Of a stretch of DNA of 64,000 nucleotides, positions 8,214-16,279 are shown in pieces; the first letter of the stretch is position 1, and every line of letters starts with the position of its first letter. Both the position numbers and the translations under genes were made by a program. The DNA comes from CAVTWY01 sp963738575. Its GTDB lineage: Bacteria; Pseudomonadota; Gammaproteobacteria; Burkholderiales; Burkholderiaceae_C. The stretch is taken from positions 434,001 through 498,000 of the forward strand of contig CAVTWY010000002.1 in assembly GCA_963738575.1 (NCBI GenBank), in the 5' to 3' direction. Below the pieces are notes generated by a model. It saw only the letters and a list, made by a program, of their open reading frames with translations, was not told the DNA's origin and did no database searches.

Positions 8214-9500
8214 TTACACGCCCACAAACGCAAAATCCAGCTCGGGCTTCAGCCCGCTGACGATGCGCGCGATGCTTTTGCCCGAGCCGCAAGAGTGGGT
8301 CCAACCCAGCGTGCCGTGGCCTGTGTTCAAAAACAGATTCGGCAACTTGCTGCGCCCAATGATGGGCACGTTGCTGGGTGTGGCGGGTCGCAAGCCGGTC
8401 CAAAACTGCGCTTGTTGCGTGTCGCCGGCGCCGGGAAAGAGTTGCTCGACACGTCTGACAATGGCCTCGCAGCGCACGCGGTTCAGGTCGCGGTCGTAGC
8501 CGTTCAACTCGGCCGTGCCCGCGATGCGCAAGCGGTCGCCGCCGGGTGCGTCGGGTGTGGGCGACGTGGTCAATCGCGAGAAGACGAGCTTGTACTCGTC
8601 GTCGGTCAGTGACACCTGGTGCGCCATCGACGCGTCCTTTACGGGCATCGTCACCGAGTATCCTTTGGCGGGGTAGATCGGCAGCGAGATGCCCAGCGGC
8701 TGTGCGTACAGCGGCGACAGGCTGCCCATTGCCAACACGTAGGCGTCAGCCCGCAAGCGAAGAAAGCGCCCCTCGCTGTCGGTGGCTTCTACGTGGTCAA
8801 TCTTCCCACCCGCCTCGCGCAGCGCCGTCACCGTGTGACTCAACAAAAACTGAACCCCGTCGGCCTGGCAGCGTTTGACCAGCTCGCGCGCGAATCGGTT
8901 GGCGTCGCCCGATTCGTCTTCTGCGGTGTAGGTGGCGCCGGCCAGCTGCGAGCGGATGTGGCGCAGTGCGGGCTCAAGCTTGACAGCGTCGTCGGCCGAG
9001 ATGACGCGGCGGTCGCAGCCCAGCGCGCGCATCTGTGCGGCCGGCGCTTCAGCGCCGTCGAACTCTTTTTGGCTGGTGTAGAAATGCAAAATGCCTTGCG
9101 TGCGCTCGTCGTAGGCAATGCCAATGTCTTGGCGCAACTGCTGCAGCATGTTGCGGCTGTAGGTGCCCAGGCGCACGATCTGCTCGATGTTGTGGCGTGT
9201 GCGTGCCGGCGTGCACTCGCGCAGAAACTGCAAGCCCCACAACCACTGCCGCATGTCGGCGCGGATGCGAAACAAGAGGGGCGCGTCTTCTTTGCCCAGC
9301 CACTTCAGCACCTTCAGCGGGGCACCTGGGTTGGCCCAAGGTTCGGCATGGCTGACCGAAATTTGCCCGCCGTTGGCAAAGCTGGTCTCGGCTGCAGGCG
9401 AAGCCTGGCGGTCAATCACGGTGACCTCGTGGCCTTGCTGGCGCAAGAAATAAGCCGACGTGACGCCGAGCAGGCCAGCACCAAGAACGATGACTTTCAT
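8214..9500 (-). CDS. dadA: D-amino acid dehydrogenase (FAD-dependent oxidoreductase)
   Basis: Flavoprotein of the DadA/DAO family that oxidises D-amino acids to 2-oxo acids, passing electrons to the respiratory chain. The 428-residue protein starts with an FAD-binding Rossmann motif (MKVIVLGAGLLGVTSAYFLR), has the DadA-typical SFANGGQISVSHAEPWANP segment, and ends with a GxxP-like FAD-contact stretch (FLNTGHGTLGWTHSCGSG). A tandem glycine riboswitch lies directly upstream, so glycine or a related amine may be a true substrate or an inducer; the family also includes glycine oxidases. The start has a GGAGA 7 bp upstream. Confidence 0.93.
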   Translation of the reverse strand: MKVIVLGAGLLGVTSAYFLRQQGHEVTVIDRQASPAAETSFANGGQISVSHAEPWANPGAPLKVLKWLGKEDAPLLFRIRADMRQWLWGLQFLRECTPARTRHNIEQIVRLGTYSRNMLQQLRQDIGIAYDERTQGILHFYTSQKEFDGAEAPAAQMRALGCDRRVISADDAVKLEPALRHIRSQLAGATYTAEDESGDANRFARELVKRCQADGVQFLLSHTVTALREAGGKIDHVEATDSEGRFLRLRADAYVLAMGSLSPLYAQPLGISLPIYPAKGYSVTMPVKDASMAHQVSLTDDEYKLVFSRLTTSPTPDAPGGDRLRIAGTAELNGYDRDLNRVRCEAIVRRVEQLFPGAGDTQQAQFWTGLRPATPSNVPIIGRSKLPNLFLNTGHGTLGWTHSCGSGKSIARIVSGLKPELDFAFVGV

Positions 9501-9540
9501 GGGAATGTCTCCATCAGAAGATGAGCCGCTCCCTCTGTCC

Positions 9541-9710
9541 TCGGTACCTGAGAGATTCAGCCTGCAGGTGTGCGGGCTTTGCTCCTTCGGTGCGTCACGC
9601 GTGTGACGGCTCTCCAGACGGCGATGGTGGTGTGCAGTACGGTACCTGAGCGTTCATGGGAGTTTGCGCCTTCGGTGGCCCCACCTTTCAGCGGGACGCT
9701 CTTCTGCGAT
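9541..9710 (-). promoter_or_regulatory. Tandem glycine riboswitch upstream of dadA
   Basis: On the minus strand two aptamers follow one another. The first (about 9708-9641) contains AGAGCG ... CACCGAAGGCGCAA ... CGCTCAGGTACC. The second (about 9620-9541) contains GGAGAGCC ... CACCGAAGGAGCAA ... AATCTCTCAGGTACC. Both show the conserved CCGAAGGxGCAA core and the CTCAGG 3' end of glycine aptamers, joined by a linker of about 20 nt. The second aptamer ends about 40 nt before the dadA start. No obvious terminator lies between them, suggesting translational control. The element begins about 30 bp after the stop codon of the upstream amidohydrolase gene. Confidence 0.93.
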
Positions 9711-9739
9711 TTTTCAAGCAATCAGTGGGTGGTGTGCCC

Positions 9740-10912
9740 CTACGACGAAGCAAGAAAGCGTTCGGCCAACAGCACCCAGTAGGCACTGCCGACGGCCACG
9801 TTGCGGTCGTTGAAGTCGTAGCCTGGGTTGTGCACCATGCAGCCACCTTCACCCACGCCATTTCCGATCAGTACATAGCTGCCAGGCACGCGCTCAAGCA
9901 TGAACGCAAAGTCTTCACTGCCCGTCAAGGGCGGGCCCTGAAGTGTTACCTGTTCAGCACCCACCAGCTCAACAGCCACGTCACGCGCAAAGGCAGTTTC
10001 GGCGGGCGTGTTCACCAGCACCGCGTACCCCGCCTTCCAGTCAACCTGTGCCTGGACGCCGAAGCTTTCGGCCTGGGCTGCCACCAGCGACTTGATGCGG
10101 CGCTCGAGCGTGGCGCGCACCTCTCGGTCCAGCGCGCGCACGCTGAGTTCCAGCGTTGCCGAAGCTGGGATCACGTTGTTGGCCCGACCCGCACTGATAG
10201 CGCCCACGGTGACCACCGCTGCCTGCAGCGGGTTGATGTTGCGCGACACGATGGTTTGCAGCGCCATGACGATGCTTGCAGCCGCGACGATGGGGTCAGC
10301 CGTAAGGTGCGGCATGGCACCATGGCCCCCGACGCCATTCACCTTGATGGTGACGTAGTCGGACGAGGCCATGGCCGCGCCCTCGCGCAGCACCAAGCGC
10401 CCTTGCTCGATGCCGGGCATGTTGTGCATGGCAAAAACGGCGTCGCAGGGGAAACGTTTAAAGAGCCCGTCTTCCATCATGCGCAGCGCGCCGCCACCGC
10501 CTTCTTCCGCAGGCTGAAAGATCAGGTGCAACGTGCCGTCAAAGGTGCCGCTCGTGGCCAAGTGGCGCGCTGCCGCCAACAACATGGCCGTGTGGCCGTC
10601 GTGGCCGCAAGCGTGCATGACGCCGAGGTTGCGGCTTGAGTACTCCACCCCCGTGGCTTCATCGATAGGCAGCGCATCCATGTCAGCACGGATGCCCAGG
10701 CGTTTGCTGCCTGCTCCACGCACCAAGGTGCCAACCACCCCGGTGCCGCCGATGCCACGTTCAACCGCGTAACCCCACGTTTGCAACTTGTCGGCCACCA
10801 ACGCCGCCGTGCGATGCTCTTCAAATGCTAGTTCGGGGTGTTGGTGGATGTCGCGGCGCAGGCTGATGAATTCACCAGCCTGGGCATGCAAGGCGTCGAG
10901 TAGATACGTCAC
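9740..10912 (-). CDS. M20 family amidohydrolase (hippurate hydrolase / aminoacylase type)
   Basis: Zinc-type metallopeptidase-fold hydrolase that splits N-acyl amino acids. The 390 residues show the M20 motifs in order: LRRDIHQHPELAFEE, the metal-binding RADMDALPI and MHACGHDGHTAMLL, the catalytic EEGGGG, and MHNMPG. This subfamily includes hippurate hydrolase (HipO), which releases glycine from benzoylglycine, but substrates vary and cannot be read from sequence. It lies between a Bug-type binding protein gene (20 bp upstream) and the glycine riboswitch/dadA, hinting at uptake and hydrolysis of an N-acyl amino acid. Length fits the family. Confidence 0.92.
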   Translation of the reverse strand: MTYLLDALHAQAGEFISLRRDIHQHPELAFEEHRTAALVADKLQTWGYAVERGIGGTGVVGTLVRGAGSKRLGIRADMDALPIDEATGVEYSSRNLGVMHACGHDGHTAMLLAAARHLATSGTFDGTLHLIFQPAEEGGGGALRMMEDGLFKRFPCDAVFAMHNMPGIEQGRLVLREGAAMASSDYVTIKVNGVGGHGAMPHLTADPIVAAASIVMALQTIVSRNINPLQAAVVTVGAISAGRANNVIPASATLELSVRALDREVRATLERRIKSLVAAQAESFGVQAQVDWKAGYAVLVNTPAETAFARDVAVELVGAEQVTLQGPPLTGSEDFAFMLERVPGSYVLIGNGVGEGGCMVHNPGYDFNDRNVAVGSAYWVLLAERFLASS

Positions 10913-10932
10913 GACAGAAGCCTTTGCTGCGA

Positions 10933-11919
10933 CTACTGCGGTTGCAGGTTGATCTGCTTGGCGATGTTGCGGTAGCGTGAGGTTTCAGTCTCGAAGAAGC
11001 GGGCCGACTCGGCCAATGTCATGGGCGCTGCAGCCACCTGCGTTTGGGCCGCCAATTGCGATCGAACCGCTGGGTCTTGCAACGTCTTGCCGATGGCGGC
11101 GTGCAAGCGATTGACGACATCTTCGGGCGTGTTCTTGGGCACCATGAAGCCCGTCCAGATCTTGTAAGAGAAGTTCTTCAGCGCTTGGCCTTCGTTGGCA
11201 GCAGGCACGTTCTTAAGCAGGTCGGAGCGCTGCGCACCAAGTTGACCAATCACTTTCATGCGGCCTTGCTCAGCCAGCGCGCCCATCGCTGCGCTGTAAA
11301 CCAGAACCGCAAAGTCGACTTGGCCACCGCCAATGTCTTGCAGCAGCGGCGCATTGCCTTTGTAGGGCACGTGCGCCAGTTTGACGCCCGTGGTGGCTTG
11401 CACGTTTTCAAGAATCAGGTGGTAGAGCGAGCCGATGCCCACGCTGCCGTAGGTGAGGGGCTTGTCGGACGACTTGCGCGCCAGAGCGATCAATTCATCC
11501 ACGCTGTTGACGGGCAGGTCTTTGCGCGTCACAAACACCATCACAGCGTCGGCCACGGGGTGCACCAAGCGAAAGTCTTCGGTCTTGAGTTTGACCGCTG
11601 CATTGGCCAACGGCGACAGGATCACCTCGTTGGGTGAACCCTGAAAAATGTTGTAGCCATCGGCGGGCGCAGACAGCACCTTTTGCGCTGCCAAGGCGCC
11701 ACTGACACCACCAAGGTTTTCGACCAGCACCTGCTGGCCAAGCTCTTTGCCCAACTGATTGTTGAAGATGCGGGCGATGGCGTCAGACGGGCCACCGGCT
11801 GGGTACGGCACCATCAAGTTGATGGGTTTGTTGGGATAGCCCTGTGCAATGGCGGCACCGGCACTGAACAACAAACTGGCAATCAAGGCCAGTGATCGTG
11901 GGAAAGTGGACTTTGTCAT
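10933..11919 (-). CDS. Bug/TctC family tripartite tricarboxylate transporter substrate-binding protein
   Basis: Periplasmic solute-binding protein of the Bug family, highly expanded in Burkholderiales. The chosen start at 11919 gives 328 residues with a signal peptide (MTKSTFPRSLALIASLLF ... AIAQG) followed by YPNKPINLMVPYPAGGPSD, the diagnostic Bug N-terminal strand-loop. An AGGAG precedes this ATG; the longer open frame upstream runs into the promoter region. No membrane subunits are in the window, so it must work with a transporter elsewhere or as a sensor. The ligand is unknown. It is divergent from a LysR regulator, the usual arrangement for this family. Confidence 0.92.
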   Translation of the reverse strand: MTKSTFPRSLALIASLLFSAGAAIAQGYPNKPINLMVPYPAGGPSDAIARIFNNQLGKELGQQVLVENLGGVSGALAAQKVLSAPADGYNIFQGSPNEVILSPLANAAVKLKTEDFRLVHPVADAVMVFVTRKDLPVNSVDELIALARKSSDKPLTYGSVGIGSLYHLILENVQATTGVKLAHVPYKGNAPLLQDIGGGQVDFAVLVYSAAMGALAEQGRMKVIGQLGAQRSDLLKNVPAANEGQALKNFSYKIWTGFMVPKNTPEDVVNRLHAAIGKTLQDPAVRSQLAAQTQVAAAPMTLAESARFFETETSRYRNIAKQINLQPQ

Positions 11920-11995
11920 GGCAACTCCTGGGTGGGCGAAGGGGCGTCGGTGGATCCGAACCAACCCAATGTAGGCTCGCTGAGTATCAAAGTCC

Positions 11996-12034
11996 AATGC
12001 ATTGTAATATCCATTAGCATGATTTGAATGCATA
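11996..12034. promoter_or_regulatory. Repeated AATGCAT sites in the divergent LysR/Bug intergenic region
   Basis: AATGCATT (11996-12003) and AATGCATA (12027-12034) lie 31 bp apart, close to three helical turns, in the 134-bp AT-richer gap between the divergent genes. Such paired short palindromic sites are what a LysR-type tetramer could bind. This is inferred from spacing only. Confidence 0.4.
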
Positions 12035-12053
12035 GATATTTTGGAGCCCACCC

Positions 12054-12941
12054 ATGACCCTGGTCCAGCTTCGACACTTGATATCGTTGGCCCAAACGGG
12101 CTCGTTCAGCCAGTCAGCGGCCGCCTCGTTTTTGACGCAACCAGCTTTGAGTCGCAGCATCCGCGCGCTCGAGGCTGACCTGGGACAGCCGCTGTTTGAC
12201 CGCATGGGTCGACGAAGCGAAGTCACACCCTTTGGCCTAGAAATTGTCGAGCAAGCACGCCAGCTGGTGGGACTTGCCGACGACTTGCTCGAGCGGGGCG
12301 TGCGCATGGCCCAAGGGCATGCTGGCACGTTGCGCCTCGGCTTGGGGTCGGGGCCAGGTGCGATGCTGATGACGCCGCTGCTGATGCACATGGCCACCCA
12401 TCATCCGCACTTGAAGTTTGAGATTTCACGCGGCCGCACCGACGGGCTGGAGCGCGGCCTGCGCGAACGGGCGCTTGACGCTTTGGTCGTTGACGCCCGA
12501 TCTTTGGCTCCCATGCCCGACCTGCTCGTGACCGAGACCTACGAGATGCGTGGCGCCTTTTTGTGTCGGCGCGGGCACCCGCTTGCGCGCAAGCGCGGCG
12601 GCATCAGTTTTGACCTAGTGAAGGCGTACCCCATGGCATCCACGCCACTGAGCGACGAGGTGGCACGCGTGCTGGTGGAGCGCTATGGCCCCGATGCACA
12701 CCCGGCGCGCTTTGTCACCCTGCGTTGCGAGGAGCTGCCCAGCCTGGTGGAAGTGGCGCGAAATACGGACACGGTGTTGTTCGCCATTCGCGCAGCGGGT
12801 TCTGACTTGGTTGAAATCTCCATGGTTCCGGCGTTGGAAGCAACAGCGCGCTTTGCCGTTGTCACCCTCGCGGGCCGAAGCGAGGCGCCTTCCTTGCCCT
12901 TGGTGCGTGGCTTGCTGAAGTCGTTGCTGCGCGAGCCGTAA
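12054..12941 (+). CDS. LysR family transcriptional regulator
   Basis: A 295-residue LysR-type regulator. The N-terminal winged helix-turn-helix is clear (LRHLISLAQTGSFSQSAAASFLTQPALSRSIRALEADLG, seen as MTLVQLRHLISLAQTGSF and QPALSRSIRALEADLG), followed by the RRSEVTPFG stretch and a periplasmic-binding-protein-like effector domain. It is divergent from the Bug/amidohydrolase/dadA genes, so it most likely controls them in response to an unknown small molecule. Length is standard. Confidence 0.93.
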   Translation: MTLVQLRHLISLAQTGSFSQSAAASFLTQPALSRSIRALEADLGQPLFDRMGRRSEVTPFGLEIVEQARQLVGLADDLLERGVRMAQGHAGTLRLGLGSGPGAMLMTPLLMHMATHHPHLKFEISRGRTDGLERGLRERALDALVVDARSLAPMPDLLVTETYEMRGAFLCRRGHPLARKRGGISFDLVKAYPMASTPLSDEVARVLVERYGPDAHPARFVTLRCEELPSLVEVARNTDTVLFAIRAAGSDLVEISMVPALEATARFAVVTLAGRSEAPSLPLVRGLLKSLLREP

Positions 12942-13016
12942 GAAGCACCGAACGATCCTTTCTCACAATCCCCATGAGACACTGAATGCAGCCTCCCTAT
13001 TCTTTGCAATCGCACC

Positions 13017-13481
13017 ATGCCTACGCCGCCATCGACCCAAGCTTCTTTACCTCCTCTCCACGCCTTCAAAGCCCACGGGGACGCGCTGAGTTGCGCCGGT
13101 CAGATCAGCGTGGCTGATGTGGCCTTGCTGGCGGCAGCGGGGTACCGAAGTATCATTTGCAACCGCCCTGACGCCGAGGACGGTGCTGTGGACCACCTTC
13201 TGATTGCCAAGGCTGCAAGCAAGCTCGGCATGGCGTTTGCGTATCAGCCCGTCTTGTTTTCTCAAGTGGGTGTGAGTGACGGCACGTCGTTTGCTCAAAC
13301 CCTGGTTGAGCTGCCCAAGCCCATCTTGGCGTACTGCCGCACGGGCCGCCGCAGTGCAGCTTTGTGGGCCCTGGCCAAGGCGCCTCACATTGGCGTTGGT
13401 GCGGCGCTGGCAAGCAGCAGTGAAAGTGGCTTCGACCTGGACGAGCTGCGCCCCCGGATGCAGGCTGCTGGGCTGCGGTAG
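13017..13481 (+). CDS. TIGR01244-type phosphatase/sulfurtransferase-like protein (DUF442)
   Basis: A 154-residue protein of the DUF442/TIGR01244 group, distantly related to dual-specificity phosphatases and found alone or fused to beta-lactamase-fold (Blh-type) proteins. It shows the family features AGYRSIICNRPDAEDG near residue 41-55 and the Cys-based active-site loop AYCRTGRRSAALWAL around residue 108 (CxxxxxR pattern C-R-T-G-R-R-S). The biochemical role is uncertain. It ends 11 bp before the large LuxR-type gene, on the same strand. Confidence 0.85.
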   Translation: MPTPPSTQASLPPLHAFKAHGDALSCAGQISVADVALLAAAGYRSIICNRPDAEDGAVDHLLIAKAASKLGMAFAYQPVLFSQVGVSDGTSFAQTLVELPKPILAYCRTGRRSAALWALAKAPHIGVGAALASSSESGFDLDELRPRMQAAGLR

Positions 13482-13492
13482 CCCTGGCCACC

Positions 13493-16228
13493 GTGCGGCC
13501 CACCGCATCCTTGCTTGAACGAGAAGGCGCACTGAATGCCTTGAGCGACAGCCTATCGGCTGTGCGTGCGCGGGGCGGGCAGACCGTGTTGCTTCGTGGC
13601 GAAGCTGGCCTGGGCAAGACGAGTCTGATTCGCGCCTGGGCGCAGGAGGTGGCTGGCCCGGCAGTCAACCTGCATTGGGGTGGCTGCGAGGCGCTCTTCA
13701 CGCCTCGACCGTTCGGTCCTGTGGTTGACATGGCCTCGCAATTGCACGGTAAGTTGCGCATCGCTGTGCGCGAAGAGCGAAGCCCCGCCGAAATTTTTGC
13801 TTCGTTTGCTGAATGGCTGGGGGTTGGCGGCGCGGGACTGCCCAAGCAACCTCGCAGCCTGGTCAATGTTTTGATCTTTGAAGATGTGCACTGGGCAGAT
13901 CACTTGACGCTGGACTTCTTGAAGTTCTTGGGACGGCGCGTTCATCATTGGCAAACACTGTTGGTGTTGACGTACCGCGACGAAGAGGTGAGTGAGCTTC
14001 ACCCACTGACGCAGGTGGTGGGCGAGCTGCCTGTTACGAACATGACGGTGATTCCTTTGAAGCCCCTCAGCCAGGCCGCAGTGAAGCTTTTGACAGGTTT
14101 TGATGAGGCGCGCGTGGCTGCTTTGCGCGAGACCACGGGGGGCAACCCATTTTTTGTGACCGAAGTGATTGCTGCACTGACCGGCATCGCCCCGACCCAA
14201 GGTGACCTTCGTGCAGACCCTGCCATCGTGGGTGACACCGCCATCGTTCCCACCAGTGTTGCGTCGGCCGTCATGGCCCGTGTGCAACGAACCAGCGCCG
14301 CTGCACGGGACGTGCTGTCGTTCGTGAGCGTGGTGCCTGGGTCGTGCGAAATCAACCTGTTGCAATCGCAAACTGCGAGCAGCGTGGACGAAAGCATTGA
14401 TGAGTGCGTTCGGTGTGGCTTGTTGCAGTGGCGTGAACGGGGCCTGGCGTTTCGCCACGAGCTTGCCCGTTTGGCGGTAGAAAACCATCTGGCCCCAGAC
14501 CGACGACGGCAGCAACACGCCAAGGTACTTCAGGGTTTGCATGCCGTCGAACCACGTGCCCTTGATCGCATGGCGTACCACGCCGTACGCGCTGACGACG
14601 CGCGTGCCGTGCTGTCGATGGTGCCCCAGGCGGCAGCGCACGCGGCAAAGCTGGGCGCCCATCGCGAGGCCGCAGCGCACTACCGTGCTGTCCTGGACGT
14701 GGTGTCCCAAACGGCTGAAGTTGAACCCGCAGACCGCGCACTCATGCTCGAGAACTGGGTGCACGCCTGTGCGGTTTTGGGGCGTGGTGAACCCGCTGTT
14801 TTGCTGGCCATCGCGGAGGCAGTGTCGTTGCGACGGCAGCTGGGCGACCGACTGCAACTGGGCAAGGCGCTGCGCGAACAATCCAATGTGCAGCGACTCT
14901 TGGGACAGCCCGAATTGGGCTGGACCACCCTGCTCGAGGCCATAGAAACGCTGGAGGCTGCAGGCCCAAGCCCGGAGCTCGCCATGGCTTACAGCACACG
15001 ATCGGCCCTTCACATGTTGCAAAACCAGTGGCGCCTGACGGAACTGTGGGGCCACCGCGCCATGGCCATGGCGGCTCCATTTGATGCGCAGCAGACGATG
15101 GCTCACGCCCTTAACAACATGGGTGCAGTGTTGGTCGATGACGGTCAACAACGCGGTTATGCCATGCTCGAGCAGAGTTTGGCCATCACCTTGCAGCATG
15201 GGTTTCACAATGACGCCGCTCGCGCCTACGTCAACCTGAGCGAAACCGCGACGCGTAACCGTGATCTGACGCGGGCCCAGCGCTGGCTCACCGAAGGCCT
15301 GCAGTTTGTGCAACAGCACGATCTCGACAGGCACACGGTCACATTGATGAGCGTGCAATCAAACGTGCGCCTGATGCACGGGCACTTCGACGAGGCCGTT
15401 GCGATGGCCAACCGCGCGTTGGCCATCGCTCCGCTGGCGCCTCAGTTGCGAAACGGCCCTCAGACCGTTTGCGGCATGGTCGCCATGCAAAGGGATCTGG
15501 CGATCGGCTGCGCTTTGTTGGAGGACGTTTGGCGTGCCGTGCTGCCTGCGCGGCAACCTGATTTCATAGCCCCTGCCGCCATGGGTTTGGCCGAGGGTGC
15601 GTGGTTGGCCGGGGACCTTGCGGCCTGCGCTGCCGTGGTCGAGAAGGCCATTGAGGTGTGCCACGATTTGACGGTGTGGGACTACGGCGAGCTCGCCTGT
15701 TGGTACCGTCGTGCTGGTCGCGATCCCGCCGCATTTGGCAACCGAAGCATAGCCGCCCCTTGTCGGGCGGAGCTCGAAGGGCGTTTGGCGGAGGCAGCAC
15801 AGTCTTGGCGAGCCTTGCACATGCCGCGCCACCAGGCGTATGTGCTCATGACCATGGATCCCGAAAAGTACCCAAGCGCTTTGGGCGAAGCCATTGACCT
15901 GCTGGTTGACATGGGCGCAAGTGTCGCGGCAGACACGGCGCGAAAGCGAGCACGACAGCTGGCGCATGCCGGCGTCAAAGGCATCAGGACTGGCCCCCGT
16001 GCAGCAGCCCGCGCCAACCCCTACAAACTTACGCCTCGCGAGCTGCAAGTTGCAGCGTTGGTGGTGCAGGGCCTTAGCAATTTGGACATCGCGACACAGC
16101 TTTCCAGGTCGGAACGTACCGTCGAGCATCATGTGACGTCGCTGCTTGCCAAACTGGGCCTGACCCAGCGTGGTGACGTGGTGCATCACGCGGTGACGGC
16201 AGAATGGTTGGCGCCGCGAGAGGCTTAG
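13493..16228 (+). CDS. LuxR family transcriptional regulator with N-terminal AAA-type ATPase (LAL-like)
   Basis: A 911-residue regulator. The N-terminal ATPase domain has a Walker A (GEAGLGKTSLI, about residue 36) and a Walker B-like VLIFEDVHWAD near residue 124, as in the STAND/MalT-like group. A long helical, tetratricopeptide-like middle follows. The C-terminal HTH is of the LuxR type (LTPRELQVAALVVQGLSN ... SERTVEHHVTSLLAKLGL, about residues 846-895). It starts at GTG 13493, 11 bp after the previous stop. The inducer and target genes cannot be told from sequence. Size fits LAL regulators. Confidence 0.9.
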   Translation: MRPTASLLEREGALNALSDSLSAVRARGGQTVLLRGEAGLGKTSLIRAWAQEVAGPAVNLHWGGCEALFTPRPFGPVVDMASQLHGKLRIAVREERSPAEIFASFAEWLGVGGAGLPKQPRSLVNVLIFEDVHWADHLTLDFLKFLGRRVHHWQTLLVLTYRDEEVSELHPLTQVVGELPVTNMTVIPLKPLSQAAVKLLTGFDEARVAALRETTGGNPFFVTEVIAALTGIAPTQGDLRADPAIVGDTAIVPTSVASAVMARVQRTSAAARDVLSFVSVVPGSCEINLLQSQTASSVDESIDECVRCGLLQWRERGLAFRHELARLAVENHLAPDRRRQQHAKVLQGLHAVEPRALDRMAYHAVRADDARAVLSMVPQAAAHAAKLGAHREAAAHYRAVLDVVSQTAEVEPADRALMLENWVHACAVLGRGEPAVLLAIAEAVSLRRQLGDRLQLGKALREQSNVQRLLGQPELGWTTLLEAIETLEAAGPSPELAMAYSTRSALHMLQNQWRLTELWGHRAMAMAAPFDAQQTMAHALNNMGAVLVDDGQQRGYAMLEQSLAITLQHGFHNDAARAYVNLSETATRNRDLTRAQRWLTEGLQFVQQHDLDRHTVTLMSVQSNVRLMHGHFDEAVAMANRALAIAPLAPQLRNGPQTVCGMVAMQRDLAIGCALLEDVWRAVLPARQPDFIAPAAMGLAEGAWLAGDLAACAAVVEKAIEVCHDLTVWDYGELACWYRRAGRDPAAFGNRSIAAPCRAELEGRLAEAAQSWRALHMPRHQAYVLMTMDPEKYPSALGEAIDLLVDMGASVAADTARKRARQLAHAGVKGIRTGPRAAARANPYKLTPRELQVAALVVQGLSNLDIATQLSRSERTVEHHVTSLLAKLGLTQRGDVVHHAVTAEWLAPREA

Positions 16229-16279
16229 GCCGGTCGCGATCCATCCTGCAAAAATCGTCCGCGTTGGGTTGAATTCAAC

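Noticed and set aside
13553..15358. 601-codon open frame on the minus strand opposite the LuxR-type gene
   Set aside because: It is a mirror of the real coding frame in GC-rich DNA; the plus-strand protein has Walker and HTH motifs, the minus one has none.
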